Source: Methylophaga sp. (GTDB taxonomy: Bacteria; Pseudomonadota; Gammaproteobacteria; Nitrosococcales; Methylophagaceae). Taken from it: 48,581 nt of DNA. Positions 18,388 to 29,108 of this stretch are shown piece after piece. Location of the stretch: the NCBI GenBank assembly GCA_024636315.1, contig JAGXHJ010000019.1, positions 1-48,581 of the forward strand, given 5' to 3'. Numbering within the stretch: the stretch's first letter is position 1; the number at the start of each line of letters is the position of its first letter. The notes under the pieces are model-generated. The model searched no databases. It was not told the origin of the DNA and saw only the letters and a program-made list of their open reading frames with translations. The translations under genes were made by a program, and so were the position numbers.

Positions 18388-18653
18388 TCGAACAATCATT
18401 CACGATTATCAATAATTTAGGTTTACATGCTCGCGCTGCCGCCAAGTTCGTCACGATTGCTTCGCAATTTGAAGCTGATATTCAAGTTTCACGTAATGGA
18501 CGTACCGTTAACGGAAAAAGTATTATGGGCGTTATGATGTTAGCAGCAGGTAAAGGAACTGACATAAAAATAAATGCTGAAGGTGAAGATGCTGAAATTG
18601 CCTTACAAGCCATTGAGACGCTTATTAATTCTTATTTTGGAGAAGGTGAATGA
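18384..18653 (+). CDS. ptsH: Phosphocarrier protein HPr/NPr
   Basis: Carries phosphate from EI to the EIIA proteins. The 89 residues show the active-site His15 in NLGLHARAA and Ser46 in GKSIMGVM, the residue phosphorylated by HprK. Both regulatory positions are therefore intact, unlike NPr of enterics, which has no HprK partner. ATGA overlaps join it to EIIA-Man upstream and EI downstream, so the three should be translated together. The name ptsO would also be defensible. Confidence 0.93.
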   Translation: MIEQSFTIINNLGLHARAAAKFVTIASQFEADIQVSRNGRTVNGKSIMGVMMLAAGKGTDIKINAEGEDAEIALQAIETLINSYFGEGE

Positions 18654-20404
18654 CACTTGAACTGCAAGGTATCGGTGTTTCGCGAGGGATCGCCATTGGT
18701 AAGGCGCACATACTGTTCCACAATCAGCCGGATGTTCGAGAATATCTCATACCCGCGTTTGCCATTGAGGAAGAAGTTGAGCGGTTTCTTGATGCCCTAA
18801 CAGAGGCCAAAAAACAACTTAAAGCCATTCGCAATCAGATCCCCGCCAATGCGCCTACAGATGTATCTGCGTTTATAGATACCCATTTATTAATGCTGAA
18901 TGACTCCTCGCTATCTAAAGTGCCGGTAGACATGATTCGCTCGCGCCATTGTAATGCTGAATGGGCATTACAATTACAACGTGATGCCTTAATCAATGTC
19001 TTCAATGAAATGGATGATCCTTATTTACGCACACGTCGTGATGATGTTGATCATGTCGTTAATCGTATTCATCGCATTTTATCTGATCAAGATGTTGCAG
19101 CTCATGAAATACCCGATGGTCGTCTGAAGGGCCATATCATTATTGCCGAAGATTTGACGCCGGCAGACACCTTACTGATGCAACATCAAGGTATCGCAGC
19201 CTTTGTCACCGAACATGGTGGTGCGACATCACACACCACTATTCTGGCACGAAGTTTGGGTATTCCGGCGATTGTCGGTGTTGGTTCCGTACGTCGCTAT
19301 ATTCAGGATAATGAATTACTGATTGTTGATGGTGAAAACGGCATGCTGATTGCCGGTGCCGATGAAATAACCGAGGCTGAATACCGGGTACGTCGCATTG
19401 CGTTTGATAAACACATCGCCTCACTCAGCAAATATAAATCTCAACCGACTAAAACCCGTAATGGCAAAACCATTACCCTACTCGCTAATGCTGAATTACC
19501 TGAAGACATCTCGGCAATTAGCAATATTGGTGCGCAAGGTATTGGTTTATACCGTACCGAATTTTTATATATGAATCGGATTGCACCGCCAGAAGAAGAA
19601 GAGCAGTTAGCGGCCTATCGTGATGTGGTTGAAGGCATGAACAATCAACCTGTGACCATTCGTACCTTTGACTTAGGTGCCGATAAAACAGTAGATGGCG
19701 GTCGTTCCTCAAGTCAAACGGCCACTAATCCAGCACTAGGTCTTCGCGCAATTCGGCTATGCTTAAAATTTCCAGCCATGTTTCGTACTCAACTCCGAGC
19801 TATTTTGCGGGCATCGGCATTTGGCAAAATTAAAATCATGTTCCCAATGATTTCCAGCACACAAGAACTTGTGCAAGCAAAACACTTATTACAACTGTGC
19901 AAGCAAGAATTAGATAACGAACAATTAGAATATGATCGCCATATTCAAATCGGCGCAATGATTGAGATCCCAGCCAGCGCAGTCTGTGCTGAAATGTTTG
20001 CCAAACAGGTCGATTTTTTATCTATAGGAACGAATGACCTTATTCAATATACCTTAGCTATTGACCGTATTGATGATAACGTTAACTATCTTTACGACCC
20101 CCTACATCCCGCTGTATTAAAATTAATCAAAATGACCTTAGAAGCGGGCAAAAAATACAATATCCCCGTTTCGATGTGTGGTGAGATGGCTGGTGATCCC
20201 CGCTATACGCGGCTTTTACTGGCCATGGGTTTGGAATATTTTAGTATGCATCCCAATGCATTATTAGTCGTCAAACAAATAATCAATGAAACTGACTTAA
20301 CGCTACTACCGAGTAATACACTGCAAATAATGGATATGACTGATACTAGCGACGCTCAACTTTTATTGGAGCAGATCAATAGCAACGAGTTCATCGCTTC
20401 ATAA
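18650..20404 (+). CDS. ptsI: Phosphoenolpyruvate-protein phosphotransferase (enzyme I)
   Basis: Starts the relay by moving phosphate from PEP to HPr. The 584 residues match EI of the sugar-PTS length; the N-terminal GAF domain of the PtsP form is absent. The acceptor His195 lies in GGATSHTTILARSLGIPA, the PEP-binding region includes GLYRTEFLYM, and the C-terminal catalytic Cys lies in VSMCGEMAGDP. It ends the PTS string and is followed after 276 bases by mgtE, an order also known in Xanthomonas-type clusters. Confidence 0.95.
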   Translation: MTLELQGIGVSRGIAIGKAHILFHNQPDVREYLIPAFAIEEEVERFLDALTEAKKQLKAIRNQIPANAPTDVSAFIDTHLLMLNDSSLSKVPVDMIRSRHCNAEWALQLQRDALINVFNEMDDPYLRTRRDDVDHVVNRIHRILSDQDVAAHEIPDGRLKGHIIIAEDLTPADTLLMQHQGIAAFVTEHGGATSHTTILARSLGIPAIVGVGSVRRYIQDNELLIVDGENGMLIAGADEITEAEYRVRRIAFDKHIASLSKYKSQPTKTRNGKTITLLANAELPEDISAISNIGAQGIGLYRTEFLYMNRIAPPEEEEQLAAYRDVVEGMNNQPVTIRTFDLGADKTVDGGRSSSQTATNPALGLRAIRLCLKFPAMFRTQLRAILRASAFGKIKIMFPMISSTQELVQAKHLLQLCKQELDNEQLEYDRHIQIGAMIEIPASAVCAEMFAKQVDFLSIGTNDLIQYTLAIDRIDDNVNYLYDPLHPAVLKLIKMTLEAGKKYNIPVSMCGEMAGDPRYTRLLLAMGLEYFSMHPNALLVVKQIINETDLTLLPSNTLQIMDMTDTSDAQLLLEQINSNEFIAS

Positions 20405-20519
20405 GTATTTTTTTGATCAGACACAGCCATAATATTGGCCACACCGCATTAGCTAATTTGCGCATAACTATTGGTAGTGGAAATATGGGGAATGTGTTTG
20501 ATCATAAACTGTGATTAAC

Positions 20520-20551
20520 ACATGCAAATAAACATTTGTTTATTTGCATGT
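20520..20551 (+). terminator. Long perfect hairpin after ptsI (possible terminator)
   Basis: ACATGCAAATAAAC (20520-20533) and GTTTATTTGCATGT (20538-20551) form a perfect 14-bp stem with a 4-base loop (ATTT). It lies in the 276-base gap between ptsI and mgtE, about 115 bases past the ptsI stop. No U-run follows on either strand, so a factor-assisted terminator, an mRNA 3'-end element or a protein-binding palindrome are all possible. Nothing else is recognisable in this gap. Confidence 0.45.
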
Positions 20552-20680
20552 CATCATCGCCAAAATAACACCTTGTGCAAAGCCCTCTCTGTATTTAACA
20601 CTACACAGTCACTCGGCAAGCCGCTAGAATATGGCACTCACTAGATTTTCCCTCTGTTCACCATATTTTGAGACTAGGTC

Positions 20681-22039
20681 ATGTCAGAGCTCGATGAACA
20701 ACATGCTATTAATCTACCTCTAGAGACGCTCTCTGAAGCGTTAAAGAGTGGGCGTTTTATACGCATGCGTAGATTATTAGCAAGTCTTCATCCCGCAGAA
20801 ACCGCTCATTTACTCGAATCATTACCGCCCAACGAACGAAAAATATGTTGGCCGATCATCCCTCCTGACCTACGTGGTGAGGTTTTATCTTATATCGGTG
20901 ATGATGTTCGTTCTGGTTTAATGACCGATATGGATACCGCTGATTTGATCAGCGCTACCGAAGATCTTGATGCTGATGATGTCGCCGACATTCTGCAAGA
21001 TTTACCCGAACATGTCATGCGAGAAGTATTGCGTGCGATGGACGATCAACATCGTCGCCGAATTGAAAGCATCCTAGCCCATGAAGAAGATACTGCCGGT
21101 GGTTTGATGAATACTGACGTCGTCACCGTACGGTCAGATATTACACTAGAAGTAGTCTTGCGTTATCTACGCATGCTCGGTGACTTACCAGACAATACAG
21201 ATAGTCTCTATGTTGTCGATCATGAAGATAAATACCTAGGTACATTACCCTTATCCAAGGTGGTCAGTCGCAGTCGCTCCTTAACCGTGAGTAATGTGAT
21301 GTCGAATCAAATCAAGGCCATTCCAATACTCATGTCGGAATCGGATGTGGCTCATCGATTTGAAAAGCATGACCTTATGTCTGCGCCCGTTGTCGACAAA
21401 GATAATCATGTTGTTGGTCGTATTACCATTGATGACGTGGTGGATGTTATTCGCGATGAAGCTGAACATTCAATGCTTAGCATGGCTGGTTTAGGTGAAG
21501 ATGAAGATACCTTCGCGCCAGTGAAAAAAAGCATTCATCGTCGCTCATTATGGTTAGGTGTCAATTTACTCACCGCATTTTTGGCGTCATGGGTAATCGG
21601 GCTATTTGATACCACGATTGAAAAACAAGTCGCTCTCGCTATTTTAATGCCCATTGTCGCCAGCATGGGTGGTGTTGCAGGAAGCCAAACCCTCACCCTC
21701 GTTATTCGCTCAATGGCATTGGGTCAACTAAATGATAAAAACCAGAGATGGTTATTACGCAAAGAACTCGCTGTGGGTGCCAGTAATGGCTTTATTTGGG
21801 CGATAGCTATCGCTATTGTTACCATTTTTTGGTTTGGTAGTATTTCATTAGGCGTTTTGATGGGTTCCGCAATTATTATCAATTTAGTTGCCGCCGCCCT
21901 CGCCGGCGTAACGATACCAATCATGCTAAAACGCTTTGGAATCGACCCTGCGCTATCAGGTGGTGTATTACTAACCACGGTAACGGACGTGGTTGGTTTT
22001 ATGGCATTCCTCGGATTTGCTACTCTATTCATCGTTTAA
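20681..22039 (+). CDS. mgtE: Magnesium transporter MgtE
   Basis: Mg2+-gated channel in the inner membrane. The 452 residues divide into an acidic N-terminal superhelix (about 1-135), two CBS domains (about 136-260), and five membrane segments (about 285-450). The pore region includes the conserved MPIVASMGGVAGSQTLTL. The many Asp and Glu residues in the cytosolic part fit Mg2+ sensing. It follows ptsI but with its own 276-base upstream region, so separate transcription is likely. No Mg2+ riboswitch is visible. Confidence 0.95.
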   Translation: MSELDEQHAINLPLETLSEALKSGRFIRMRRLLASLHPAETAHLLESLPPNERKICWPIIPPDLRGEVLSYIGDDVRSGLMTDMDTADLISATEDLDADDVADILQDLPEHVMREVLRAMDDQHRRRIESILAHEEDTAGGLMNTDVVTVRSDITLEVVLRYLRMLGDLPDNTDSLYVVDHEDKYLGTLPLSKVVSRSRSLTVSNVMSNQIKAIPILMSESDVAHRFEKHDLMSAPVVDKDNHVVGRITIDDVVDVIRDEAEHSMLSMAGLGEDEDTFAPVKKSIHRRSLWLGVNLLTAFLASWVIGLFDTTIEKQVALAILMPIVASMGGVAGSQTLTLVIRSMALGQLNDKNQRWLLRKELAVGASNGFIWAIAIAIVTIFWFGSISLGVLMGSAIIINLVAAALAGVTIPIMLKRFGIDPALSGGVLLTTVTDVVGFMAFLGFATLFIV

Positions 22040-22059
22040 AAAATTATTGAGACCTTTCT

Positions 22060-23151
22060 ATGTCAGGCAACAGTTTCGGGAAATTATTCACTATAACTAG
22101 TTTTGGTGAAAGTCACGGCCCATCCATTGGCTGTATTGTTGATGGTTGCCCTCCTGGCCTAACGTTAACTGAAGCGGATTTACAAGGCGATCTTGATCGT
22201 CGTCGTCCTGGTAAAACTCGTTATGTCACTCAACGTCAGGAATTAGACCAAGTTAAAATTTTGTCTGGGGTATTTGAAGGCAAAACAACGGGTACGTCTA
22301 TTGGCATGATCATTGATAACACCGATCAACGTTCAAAAGATTACGGTAACATCATGCACCAGTTCCGTCCCGCGCATGCTGATTACACCTACCATCAAAA
22401 ATATGGTTTTCGTGACTACCGTGGCGGTGGCCGTTCTTCTGCCCGCGAAACGGCAATGCGTGTCGCGGCAGGCGGTATCGCAAAAAAATATCTACGCGAT
22501 CGTTACGGCATCGAAATTCAAGGTTATTTAGCACAACTAGGCCCCGTTAAAATTGAAAAACTCGACTGGGAGCATATGGAAAAAAGTGCCTTTTTCTGCC
22601 CTGATCCAGATAAAGAACAAGCAATTGAAGACTATATGAAAGCATTGAAAGGTGACTCTATCGGAGCACGGATCAATGTTATTGCTCGTAATGTACCGCC
22701 AGGTCTTGGGGAACCAATATTTGATCGTCTTGATGCTGAAATTGCCCATGCAATGATGAGTATCAATGCCGTTAAAGGCGTGGAAATTGGTGCCGGATTT
22801 GATTCGGTCACCCAAAAAGGCACGGAACACCGCGATGAAATAACACCCGAGGGTTTTTTAAGTAATAATGCCGGCGGCATACTGGGCGGAATATCGAGTG
22901 GTCAAGACATCTTAGTTAGCATGGCACTCAAGGCCACATCTAGCCTGAGTATTCCTGGTCGTAGTATCAATACCGATGGTGAAGCCGTTGAAGTTGTCAC
23001 TAAAGGTCGTCATGATCCTTGTGTCGGCATTCGTGCGACGCCGATAGTCGAAGCAATGTTAGCCATCGTACTAATGGATCATATGCTACGTCACCGTGGA
23101 CAAAATATGGATGTCACCACGACTACGCCGATTATCCCCGCCCAAGCATAA
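22060..23151 (+). CDS. aroC: Chorismate synthase
   Basis: Last step of the shikimate pathway, converting EPSP to chorismate with reduced FMN. The 363 residues have all three family signatures: [14 protein letters not shown] near the start, the [11 protein letters not shown] stretch near residue 126, and the C-terminal RATPIVEAM region. It is six bases ahead of the MFS gene. The aroC-MFS pair is also found in Pseudomonas, there with prmB close by. Confidence 0.98.
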   Translation: MSGNSFGKLFTITSFGESHGPSIGCIVDGCPPGLTLTEADLQGDLDRRRPGKTRYVTQRQELDQVKILSGVFEGKTTGTSIGMIIDNTDQRSKDYGNIMHQFRPAHADYTYHQKYGFRDYRGGGRSSARETAMRVAAGGIAKKYLRDRYGIEIQGYLAQLGPVKIEKLDWEHMEKSAFFCPDPDKEQAIEDYMKALKGDSIGARINVIARNVPPGLGEPIFDRLDAEIAHAMMSINAVKGVEIGAGFDSVTQKGTEHRDEITPEGFLSNNAGGILGGISSGQDILVSMALKATSSLSIPGRSINTDGEAVEVVTKGRHDPCVGIRATPIVEAMLAIVLMDHMLRHRGQNMDVTTTTPIIPAQA

Positions 23152-23157
23152 AAAGGC

Positions 23158-24306
23158 GTGCCCTTTAAAAACAAGCCTTATTGGCGTCTTTCTGGTTTTT
23201 ACTTTTTTTATTTTGCATCATTAGGTGTCTTACTCCCCTACTGGGGACTTTACCTGCAATGGAAAGGCTTTTCAGCCCAAGCAATCGGCGAATTCACCGC
23301 AATATTACTGGTCACTCGAGTCGTTGCGCCCAATATTTGGAGTTGGATAGCTGATCATCATGGTCAGCGCATGAAGATTGTCCGTTTAGGCAGTTTAATG
23401 AGCACCATTGCCTTTGCGGCCGTATTGTTTGGTAATAGCTATATCTGGATCGCGGGCGTCTTACTGCTGTTCAGTTTTTTCTGGAATGCCACTCTTCCTC
23501 AGTTTGAAGCCACAACCTTGCAATATCTTGGTGAACACAGTCATCACTACAGTAAGATCAGAATCTGGGGTTCAATAGGCTTCATTGTTATCGTCATCGC
23601 CTTAGGGGCTTTACTAGAACATTTCGATGCAAGCATCATTCCCTACACCATGCTGATTAGTTTGCTTGCAATCTGGTTAATAAGTTTGACCGTACCCGAG
23701 TCATCTCCACGAGATTTAAGCTTAACGCATCAGCCAATAATGACCATTTTAAAACGACCCGAAGTCCTCGCTTTTTTAGCGATTTGTTTTCTAGTTCAAC
23801 TGAGTCACGGCCCTTATTACACGTTTTACACAATTTACTTAGAACAACATCACTACAGTAGAACACTGATTGGTCAACTCTGGGCCCTAGGCGTCATCGC
23901 TGAGGTCGTTGTGTTTTTATTTATGCATCGATGGTTGCCACGACACGGCGTACGCAAGGTATTATTAGTTAGCCTACTTTTAAGCTCTTTACGCTGGCTT
24001 ATCATCGGTTTTTACCCTGATTCTTTAGCCTTATTATTGTTCGCTCAACTACTACATGCCGCTAGTTTTGGCACGTTTCATGTGGCCGCTATCGAATGGG
24101 TTCACCATCATTTTACTGGCAAAAATCAAGGTCGCGGTCAAGGTTTATACAGCAGTATTGGTTTTGGTGCGGGCGGGGCTATTGGTAGCTTATTTAGTGG
24201 TTATTTTTGGTTATCACCCGGTCCAACAGCAACCTTTAGCATGGCGGCGATTGCAGCTGCATTAGCATTTATTATCTGTTTCCGTTGGTTAAAAGATGTT
24301 TATTGA
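23158..24306 (+). CDS. MFS transporter, HcaT-like (PPP/nucleoside symporter family)
   Basis: Inner-membrane transporter of 382 residues with about twelve hydrophobic segments. The opening WRLSGFYFFYFASLGVLLPY resembles the HcaT/LacY-like MFS branch that often follows aroC. The start is a GTG at 23158, six bases after the aroC stop. The substrate cannot be told from sequence; HcaT is annotated for 3-phenylpropionate in E. coli but most relatives are uncharacterised. An imperfect 10-bp hairpin begins at its stop codon (24305-24314 with 24328-24337). Confidence 0.85.
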   Translation: MPFKNKPYWRLSGFYFFYFASLGVLLPYWGLYLQWKGFSAQAIGEFTAILLVTRVVAPNIWSWIADHHGQRMKIVRLGSLMSTIAFAAVLFGNSYIWIAGVLLLFSFFWNATLPQFEATTLQYLGEHSHHYSKIRIWGSIGFIVIVIALGALLEHFDASIIPYTMLISLLAIWLISLTVPESSPRDLSLTHQPIMTILKRPEVLAFLAICFLVQLSHGPYYTFYTIYLEQHHYSRTLIGQLWALGVIAEVVVFLFMHRWLPRHGVRKVLLVSLLLSSLRWLIIGFYPDSLALLLFAQLLHAASFGTFHVAAIEWVHHHFTGKNQGRGQGLYSSIGFGAGGAIGSLFSGYFWLSPGPTATFSMAAIAAALAFIICFRWLKDVY

Positions 24307-24348
24307 CACTAAATATCAATTTTTTGCATTTAGTATCAGGTAAACACC

Positions 24349-24377
24349 TTTCCATCTGTCCAAACAATACTTATACT
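24349..24377 (+). promoter_or_regulatory. Candidate nqr operon promoter
   Basis: TTTCCA (24349-24354) and TATACT (24372-24377) with a 17-base spacer. It would give a leader of about 70 bases before nqrA. The leader holds a GGAGG at about 24420, too far (about 30 bases) from the nqrA ATG to be its ribosome-binding site, and a C-run at 24433-24437 that could pair with this G-rich stretch. Confidence 0.4.
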
Positions 24378-24452
24378 AGTGCTCCTACTAATATCATCTT
24401 GAGTTAAGGGGAGTTCGGAAGGAGGGTCATAAAAGCCCCCAACCAGGCATCT

Positions 24453-25802
24453 ATGCATTTTTCTATAAAGAAAGGGCTTAAACTGCCCATCGCGGGCGAG
24501 CCCGTTCAGACCATTGATAATGCGAATACCGTCAAGTCGGTTGCCGTATTAGGCAGTGAATATGTTGGTATGAAGCCAACGATGCTTGTTGAAGAAGGTC
24601 AGTATGTAAAACTCGGCCAAACACTCTTCACCGACAAAAAAAATCCCAGCGTTCATTTTACCGCACCCGGTGCCGGTAAAATCACCTCGATTAAACGTGG
24701 TGCTAAACGGGTATTGCAAGCCGTTATTATCGAGTTAGAGGGTAATGATGAAATCACTTTTCAGTCCTACAAAGTTGCTGAATTAAATCGTTTAAGTCGA
24801 ACTGATGTGAAAGAAAATCTACTCAACTCAGGTTTATGGACAGCATTACGCACTCGTCCTTATAGCAAATCACCGCTTCCAGAAACAAATCCGCATGCCA
24901 TCTTTGTCACCGCCATAGATACTAATCCACTAGCATCCGATCCAGAAGTCATTATTGGTCAATATGCTGATGATTATGCTCATGGCCTGACCATATTAAG
25001 CCGTCTGACTGATGGCAAGGTCTTTGTTTGCCAAGCTGAGAAGGCGCCGGTAACAAGTACCTCAGCATCGAATATAGAAACCCATACTTTTTCTGGGCCT
25101 CATCCCGCAGGTCTGGCCAGTACTCACATTCACTTGCTTGCTCCTGTTAACACCCAGAAGACGGTATGGCAAATTAACTATCAAGATGTCATTGCTATCG
25201 GCAAGCTATTCACTACCGGGCATTTGTGGATTGAAAGAATTATCTCATTTGCAGGGCCGCTGGTTAATAAACCCCGCTTATTACGCACTAGACTGGGCGC
25301 AAACACTGAAGATTTAGTTCGTGATGAAGTACAAAAGGTACAGTCACGAGTTATCTCAGGCTCCGTGCTCCATGGCCATACGGCAAGCAACTGGGCAACT
25401 TACCTTGGACGATTCCATAATCAAATCTCAGTCATAGCAGAAGCAACAGAACGTGAGTTTTTTGGTTGGATTAAACCCGTAGGCAAAGATAAGTTCTCAG
25501 CGCTCAACGTCTTTATATCTAAGATATTAGGTGCAAAACAGCTCAATTTGACAACATCTCAAAATGGCAGTCCTCGTGCGATGGTACCCGTCGGCACATT
25601 TGAGACCGTCATGCCCTTAGATATTCTACCAACACAATTATTACGCGCATTGATTGTTCACGATACTGACTCAGCACAAGCTCTAGGTGCTCTAGAGTTA
25701 GATGAAGAAGATTTAGCGCTTTGTTCTTTCGTTTGTTCAGGCAAGTTCGACTATGGCCCTGCGCTTCGTAGCAACCTTACACAAATAGAAAAAGAAGGAT
25801 AA
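24453..25802 (+). CDS. nqrA: Na+-translocating NADH:quinone reductase subunit A
   Basis: Cytoplasmic-side subunit of the six-subunit Na+ pump that couples NADH oxidation by quinone to sodium export. The 449 residues begin with [12 protein letters not shown], the family N-terminus, and contain the [14 protein letters not shown] segment near residue 70. It opens an unbroken nqrABCDEF operon with gaps of a few bases. The ATG lacks a good Shine-Dalgarno at the usual distance. Confidence 0.96.
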   Translation: MHFSIKKGLKLPIAGEPVQTIDNANTVKSVAVLGSEYVGMKPTMLVEEGQYVKLGQTLFTDKKNPSVHFTAPGAGKITSIKRGAKRVLQAVIIELEGNDEITFQSYKVAELNRLSRTDVKENLLNSGLWTALRTRPYSKSPLPETNPHAIFVTAIDTNPLASDPEVIIGQYADDYAHGLTILSRLTDGKVFVCQAEKAPVTSTSASNIETHTFSGPHPAGLASTHIHLLAPVNTQKTVWQINYQDVIAIGKLFTTGHLWIERIISFAGPLVNKPRLLRTRLGANTEDLVRDEVQKVQSRVISGSVLHGHTASNWATYLGRFHNQISVIAEATEREFFGWIKPVGKDKFSALNVFISKILGAKQLNLTTSQNGSPRAMVPVGTFETVMPLDILPTQLLRALIVHDTDSAQALGALELDEEDLALCSFVCSGKFDYGPALRSNLTQIEKEG

Positions 25803-25804
25803 GC

Positions 25805-27013
25805 ATGGCCCGTTTGCGACGTTTCCTTGATCGGATAGAGCCTTCATTTCAAAAAGGCGGTCCTTATCATAAGTATTTTGCTGTCTTTGAGATGGTTGAT
25901 ACTTTTCTCTACTCACCTGCCGATACCACTCGTGGCTCTCCGCATGTGCGAGATGGCATCGATCTAAAGCGGCTGATGACTTATGTCGTAATTTCGACAT
26001 TGCCAGTCATTTTAATGATGCTCTGGAATACAGGTCATCAAGCAAATATTGCTATGGCTGAAATGGGTATGACCCAACTTGATGGCTGGCGAGGTTCCAT
26101 CATTAGTTATCTGGGTATTGGTTTTGATCCCAATAGTATGAGTGCCAGCATGTTCCACGGCCTCCTTTACTTTTTACCTATTTACCTCACGACATTACTA
26201 GCCGGTGGCGCATTTGAAGTACTCTTTGCAGCGGTCCGTAATCACGAAGTAAATGAGGGCTTCTTAGTAACCTCAATGCTATACACCTTGATTCTGCCAG
26301 CATCTACACCATTGTGGCAGGTTGCTTTAGGTATCATCTTTGGTGTGGTATTAGGCAAAGAAGTATTTGGCGGTACCGGAAAAAACTTTTTAAATCCAGC
26401 CTTAACCGGTCGTGCTTTTTTGTACTTTGCCTACCCAGCTCAAATGTCAGGTGATGCAGTCTGGACCGCTATTGATGGCTTTTCTGGAGCAACACCTTTA
26501 GCGCTAGGTGCGGCGGGCGGCTTAGAAGCCATTACTAACGCCGGTTTTACTTGGACACAAACATTCTTAGGTTCTATGCAAGGCTCAATCGGTGAAACAT
26601 CGGCCCTAGCCTGTTTGTTAGGCGCGGCCTTTTTACTTTATACCCGCGTAGCATCCTATCGGATTATCTTTGGCGTATTTTTTGGCATGGTCGCGACCAG
26701 CCTATTATTCAACTGGATCGGAAGCGATACTAACCCCATGTTTGCCTTACCGTGGTTTTGGCATTTAACACTTGGTGGATTCGCATTTGGCATGATCTTT
26801 ATGGCAACGGATCCGGTATCAGCGGCCATGACCAATAAAGGTCGGTGGATTTATGGCGCATTAATTGGTTTTATGACGGTATTAATCCGTGTAGTAAATC
26901 CAGCCTTCCCAGAAGGCATCATGCTTGCCATTCTGTTTGCCAACATTTTTGCACCACTGATTGATTATTTTGTCGTGCGTGCCAATGTTCAACGAAGATT
27001 AAAGCGAAGTTAA
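25805..27013 (+). CDS. nqrB: Na+-translocating NADH:quinone reductase subunit B
   Basis: Large membrane subunit of Na+-NQR, 402 residues with about ten hydrophobic segments. It binds riboflavin and a covalently attached FMN. The flavinylation motif is visible as GFSGATPLAL with Thr230 as the attachment residue. It follows nqrA by two bases and precedes nqrC by five. The N-terminal soluble segment (about 1-55) is typical. Confidence 0.97.
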   Translation: MARLRRFLDRIEPSFQKGGPYHKYFAVFEMVDTFLYSPADTTRGSPHVRDGIDLKRLMTYVVISTLPVILMMLWNTGHQANIAMAEMGMTQLDGWRGSIISYLGIGFDPNSMSASMFHGLLYFLPIYLTTLLAGGAFEVLFAAVRNHEVNEGFLVTSMLYTLILPASTPLWQVALGIIFGVVLGKEVFGGTGKNFLNPALTGRAFLYFAYPAQMSGDAVWTAIDGFSGATPLALGAAGGLEAITNAGFTWTQTFLGSMQGSIGETSALACLLGAAFLLYTRVASYRIIFGVFFGMVATSLLFNWIGSDTNPMFALPWFWHLTLGGFAFGMIFMATDPVSAAMTNKGRWIYGALIGFMTVLIRVVNPAFPEGIMLAILFANIFAPLIDYFVVRANVQRRLKRS

Positions 27014-27018
27014 GGACT

Positions 27019-27834
27019 ATGGCAGATACAAATAAAAATAAAGGTATGATTGCATCGATTCTTGGCTTGCCAAATGATGACCCTAAAAAAACGATCATCG
27101 TTGCATTTCTACTTTGTTTGGTGTGTTCAATATTAGTGTCAACATCGGCAGTGATGTTTAAGCCGAAACAAATTGCCAATAAGCAGGCTGACATCAAAAA
27201 GAACATCCTCGCAGTCACCGGATTGCTTGATGAGTCTTCAGATGTAAATACGCTTTTTGAACAATTTGAAGTTAAAATAGTTGACCTTGAAACTGGCGAA
27301 TATTCAGATATCGATCCTGAATCATATGACCAACGCAAAGCATCAGGCGATCCAGCTCAAAGCATCAAATTATCTCAACAGCAAGATATTGCAAATATTG
27401 GCCGTCGCGCTAATCTCGCAAAAGTCTATTTATTGAAAGAAGATGACAAGATAAAACGAGTTGTTTTACCAATTCATGGCTATGGCTTATGGTCAACCCT
27501 GTATGGTTTTGTGTCGCTTGAATCTAACTTTAATTCCATTGGTGGCTTGCAGTTTTATTCACATGCAGAAACACCAGGATTAGGTGGTGAAGTCGATAAC
27601 CCAAAGTGGCGTAAGCAATGGCAGGGTAAAAAGATATTTAATGATGCAGGCGAATTAGAGATTGAAGTTATTCGTGGACATGTTGACTATCAAGTAGAAG
27701 GCTCTGAACATAAAGTCGATGGACTATCTGGTGCGACATTAACGAGTCGCGGCGTATCACACCTTGTTAACTTCTGGTTAGGCGACGATGGTTTTGGTCC
27801 CTATTTGAAGAAAATGAGTGAGGCTGAGAAATAA
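27019..27834 (+). CDS. nqrC: Na+-translocating NADH:quinone reductase subunit C
   Basis: Subunit with one N-terminal membrane anchor (about 25-48) and a periplasmic FMN-binding domain. The covalent FMN site is [10 protein letters not shown], with Thr240 as the flavinylated residue. Length is 271 residues, in the normal range. Flavin attachment needs ApbE, whose gene is not in this window. Confidence 0.96.
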   Translation: MADTNKNKGMIASILGLPNDDPKKTIIVAFLLCLVCSILVSTSAVMFKPKQIANKQADIKKNILAVTGLLDESSDVNTLFEQFEVKIVDLETGEYSDIDPESYDQRKASGDPAQSIKLSQQQDIANIGRRANLAKVYLLKEDDKIKRVVLPIHGYGLWSTLYGFVSLESNFNSIGGLQFYSHAETPGLGGEVDNPKWRKQWQGKKIFNDAGELEIEVIRGHVDYQVEGSEHKVDGLSGATLTSRGVSHLVNFWLGDDGFGPYLKKMSEAEK

Positions 27835-27836
27835 TA

Positions 27837-28499
27837 ATGGCAAACGCAATCAAATCGAGTGTAGTTGATCCACTCATTGACAATAACCCGATCACACTTC
27901 AAGTATTAGGTGTATGTTCCGCTCTAGCGGTGACGACCAACATGACAGCAGCATTGATCATGAGTATTGCCCTTACCACCGTTACCGCATTCTCAAGTGC
28001 GATGATAAGTTCAATACGCAATCACATACCATCAAGTATTCGCATCATAGTACAAATGACAATTATTGCATCACTAGTAATTATTGTTGACCAACTATTA
28101 AAAGCCTACGCCTATGATGCAAGTAAACAGCTATCAGTCTTTGTTGGCTTGATTATTACCAACTGTATCGTTTTAGGTCGTGCAGAAGCTTTCGCCATGA
28201 AAAACCCACCAGTCCTCAGCTTCTTTGATGGCATCGGCAACGGTTTAGGTTATAGCTTAATCCTGATGATAGTTGCCTTCTTCAGAGAGCTACTAGGTTC
28301 CGGTAAATTATTTGGCCATGTTGTTATCCCTGTTGCAAACGAGGGCGGCTGGTATATGCCAAACGGTTTAATGCTTCTACCGCCAAGTGCCTTCTTCGTC
28401 ATTGGTCTAATAATATGGCTAGTTCGTAGCGTTAAGAGGGAACAAATTGAATCCGCTGATTACCAAATTCATCAGGTCCACCGCACGGAGGTCCTATAA
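27837..28499 (+). CDS. nqrD: Na+-translocating NADH:quinone reductase subunit D
   Basis: Membrane subunit of Na+-NQR homologous to RnfE, 220 residues with about six hydrophobic segments. NqrD and NqrE form an antiparallel pair that holds an iron centre in the membrane through conserved cysteines; here a Cys lies in [14 protein letters not shown] near residue 110. The stop abuts the nqrE ATG, so translation is coupled. Confidence 0.96.
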   Translation: MANAIKSSVVDPLIDNNPITLQVLGVCSALAVTTNMTAALIMSIALTTVTAFSSAMISSIRNHIPSSIRIIVQMTIIASLVIIVDQLLKAYAYDASKQLSVFVGLIITNCIVLGRAEAFAMKNPPVLSFFDGIGNGLGYSLILMIVAFFRELLGSGKLFGHVVIPVANEGGWYMPNGLMLLPPSAFFVIGLIIWLVRSVKREQIESADYQIHQVHRTEVL

Positions 28500-29108
28500 A
28501 TGGAGCACTACCTAAGCCTATTTATTAAATCTATTTTCATTGAGAACTTAGCTTTATCATTCTTCCTAGGTATGTGTACCTTTTTGGCTGTTTCTAAAAA
28601 AATAGAAACCGCGCTTGGTCTAGGTATTGCCGTAATTTTAGTACAAATGATAACGGTACCAGCAAACAATATTATCTATCAGTTTTTACTTAAAGATGGT
28701 GCCTTAGCTTGGGCCGGCTATCCTGATGTCGATCTTAGTTTCTTAGGCTTAATCAGTTACATCGGTGTCATTGCCGCCATGGTTCAAATATTAGAAATGG
28801 CCATGGATAAGTTTGCACCTGCACTCTACAACGCATTGGGTATATTCCTTCCTTTGATTACCGTGAACTGTGCCATCCTCGGTGGTACCTTGTTCATGGT
28901 CGAACGTGACTATAACTTAGCTGAAAGTGCTGTCTACGGTGTAGGTAGTGGCTTAGGCTGGGCAATGGCTATCACAGCAATTGCAGGTATACGTGAAAAA
29001 CTTAAATATTCTGACGTACCTGATGGTCTTCAAGGCCTTGGTATAACATTTATAACTGCTGGCCTGATGGCGCTAGGATTTATGGCATTCTCGGGGATTC
29101 AACTGTAA
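28500..29108 (+). CDS. nqrE: Na+-translocating NADH:quinone reductase subunit E
   Basis: Partner of NqrD and homologue of RnfA, 202 residues with six predicted membrane segments. It carries the matching conserved cysteines in [13 protein letters not shown] near residue 26 and VNCAILGG near residue 122, ligands of the membrane iron centre. Its stop codon overlaps the nqrF start by one base. Confidence 0.96.
   Translation: MEHYLSLFIKSIFIENLALSFFLGMCTFLAVSKKIETALGLGIAVILVQMITVPANNIIYQFLLKDGALAWAGYPDVDLSFLGLISYIGVIAAMVQILEMAMDKFAPALYNALGIFLPLITVNCAILGGTLFMVERDYNLAESAVYGVGSGLGWAMAITAIAGIREKLKYSDVPDGLQGLGITFITAGLMALGFMAFSGIQL

Noticed and set aside
20634-20660. Sigma-54 promoter (TGGCAC) upstream of mgtE
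   Set aside because: TGGCAC is present, but the -12 TTGCA/T element is missing at the required spacing.
24305-24337. Intrinsic terminator after the MFS gene
   Set aside because: The 10-bp stem has a C-A mismatch, starts within the stop codon and has no U-run after it.
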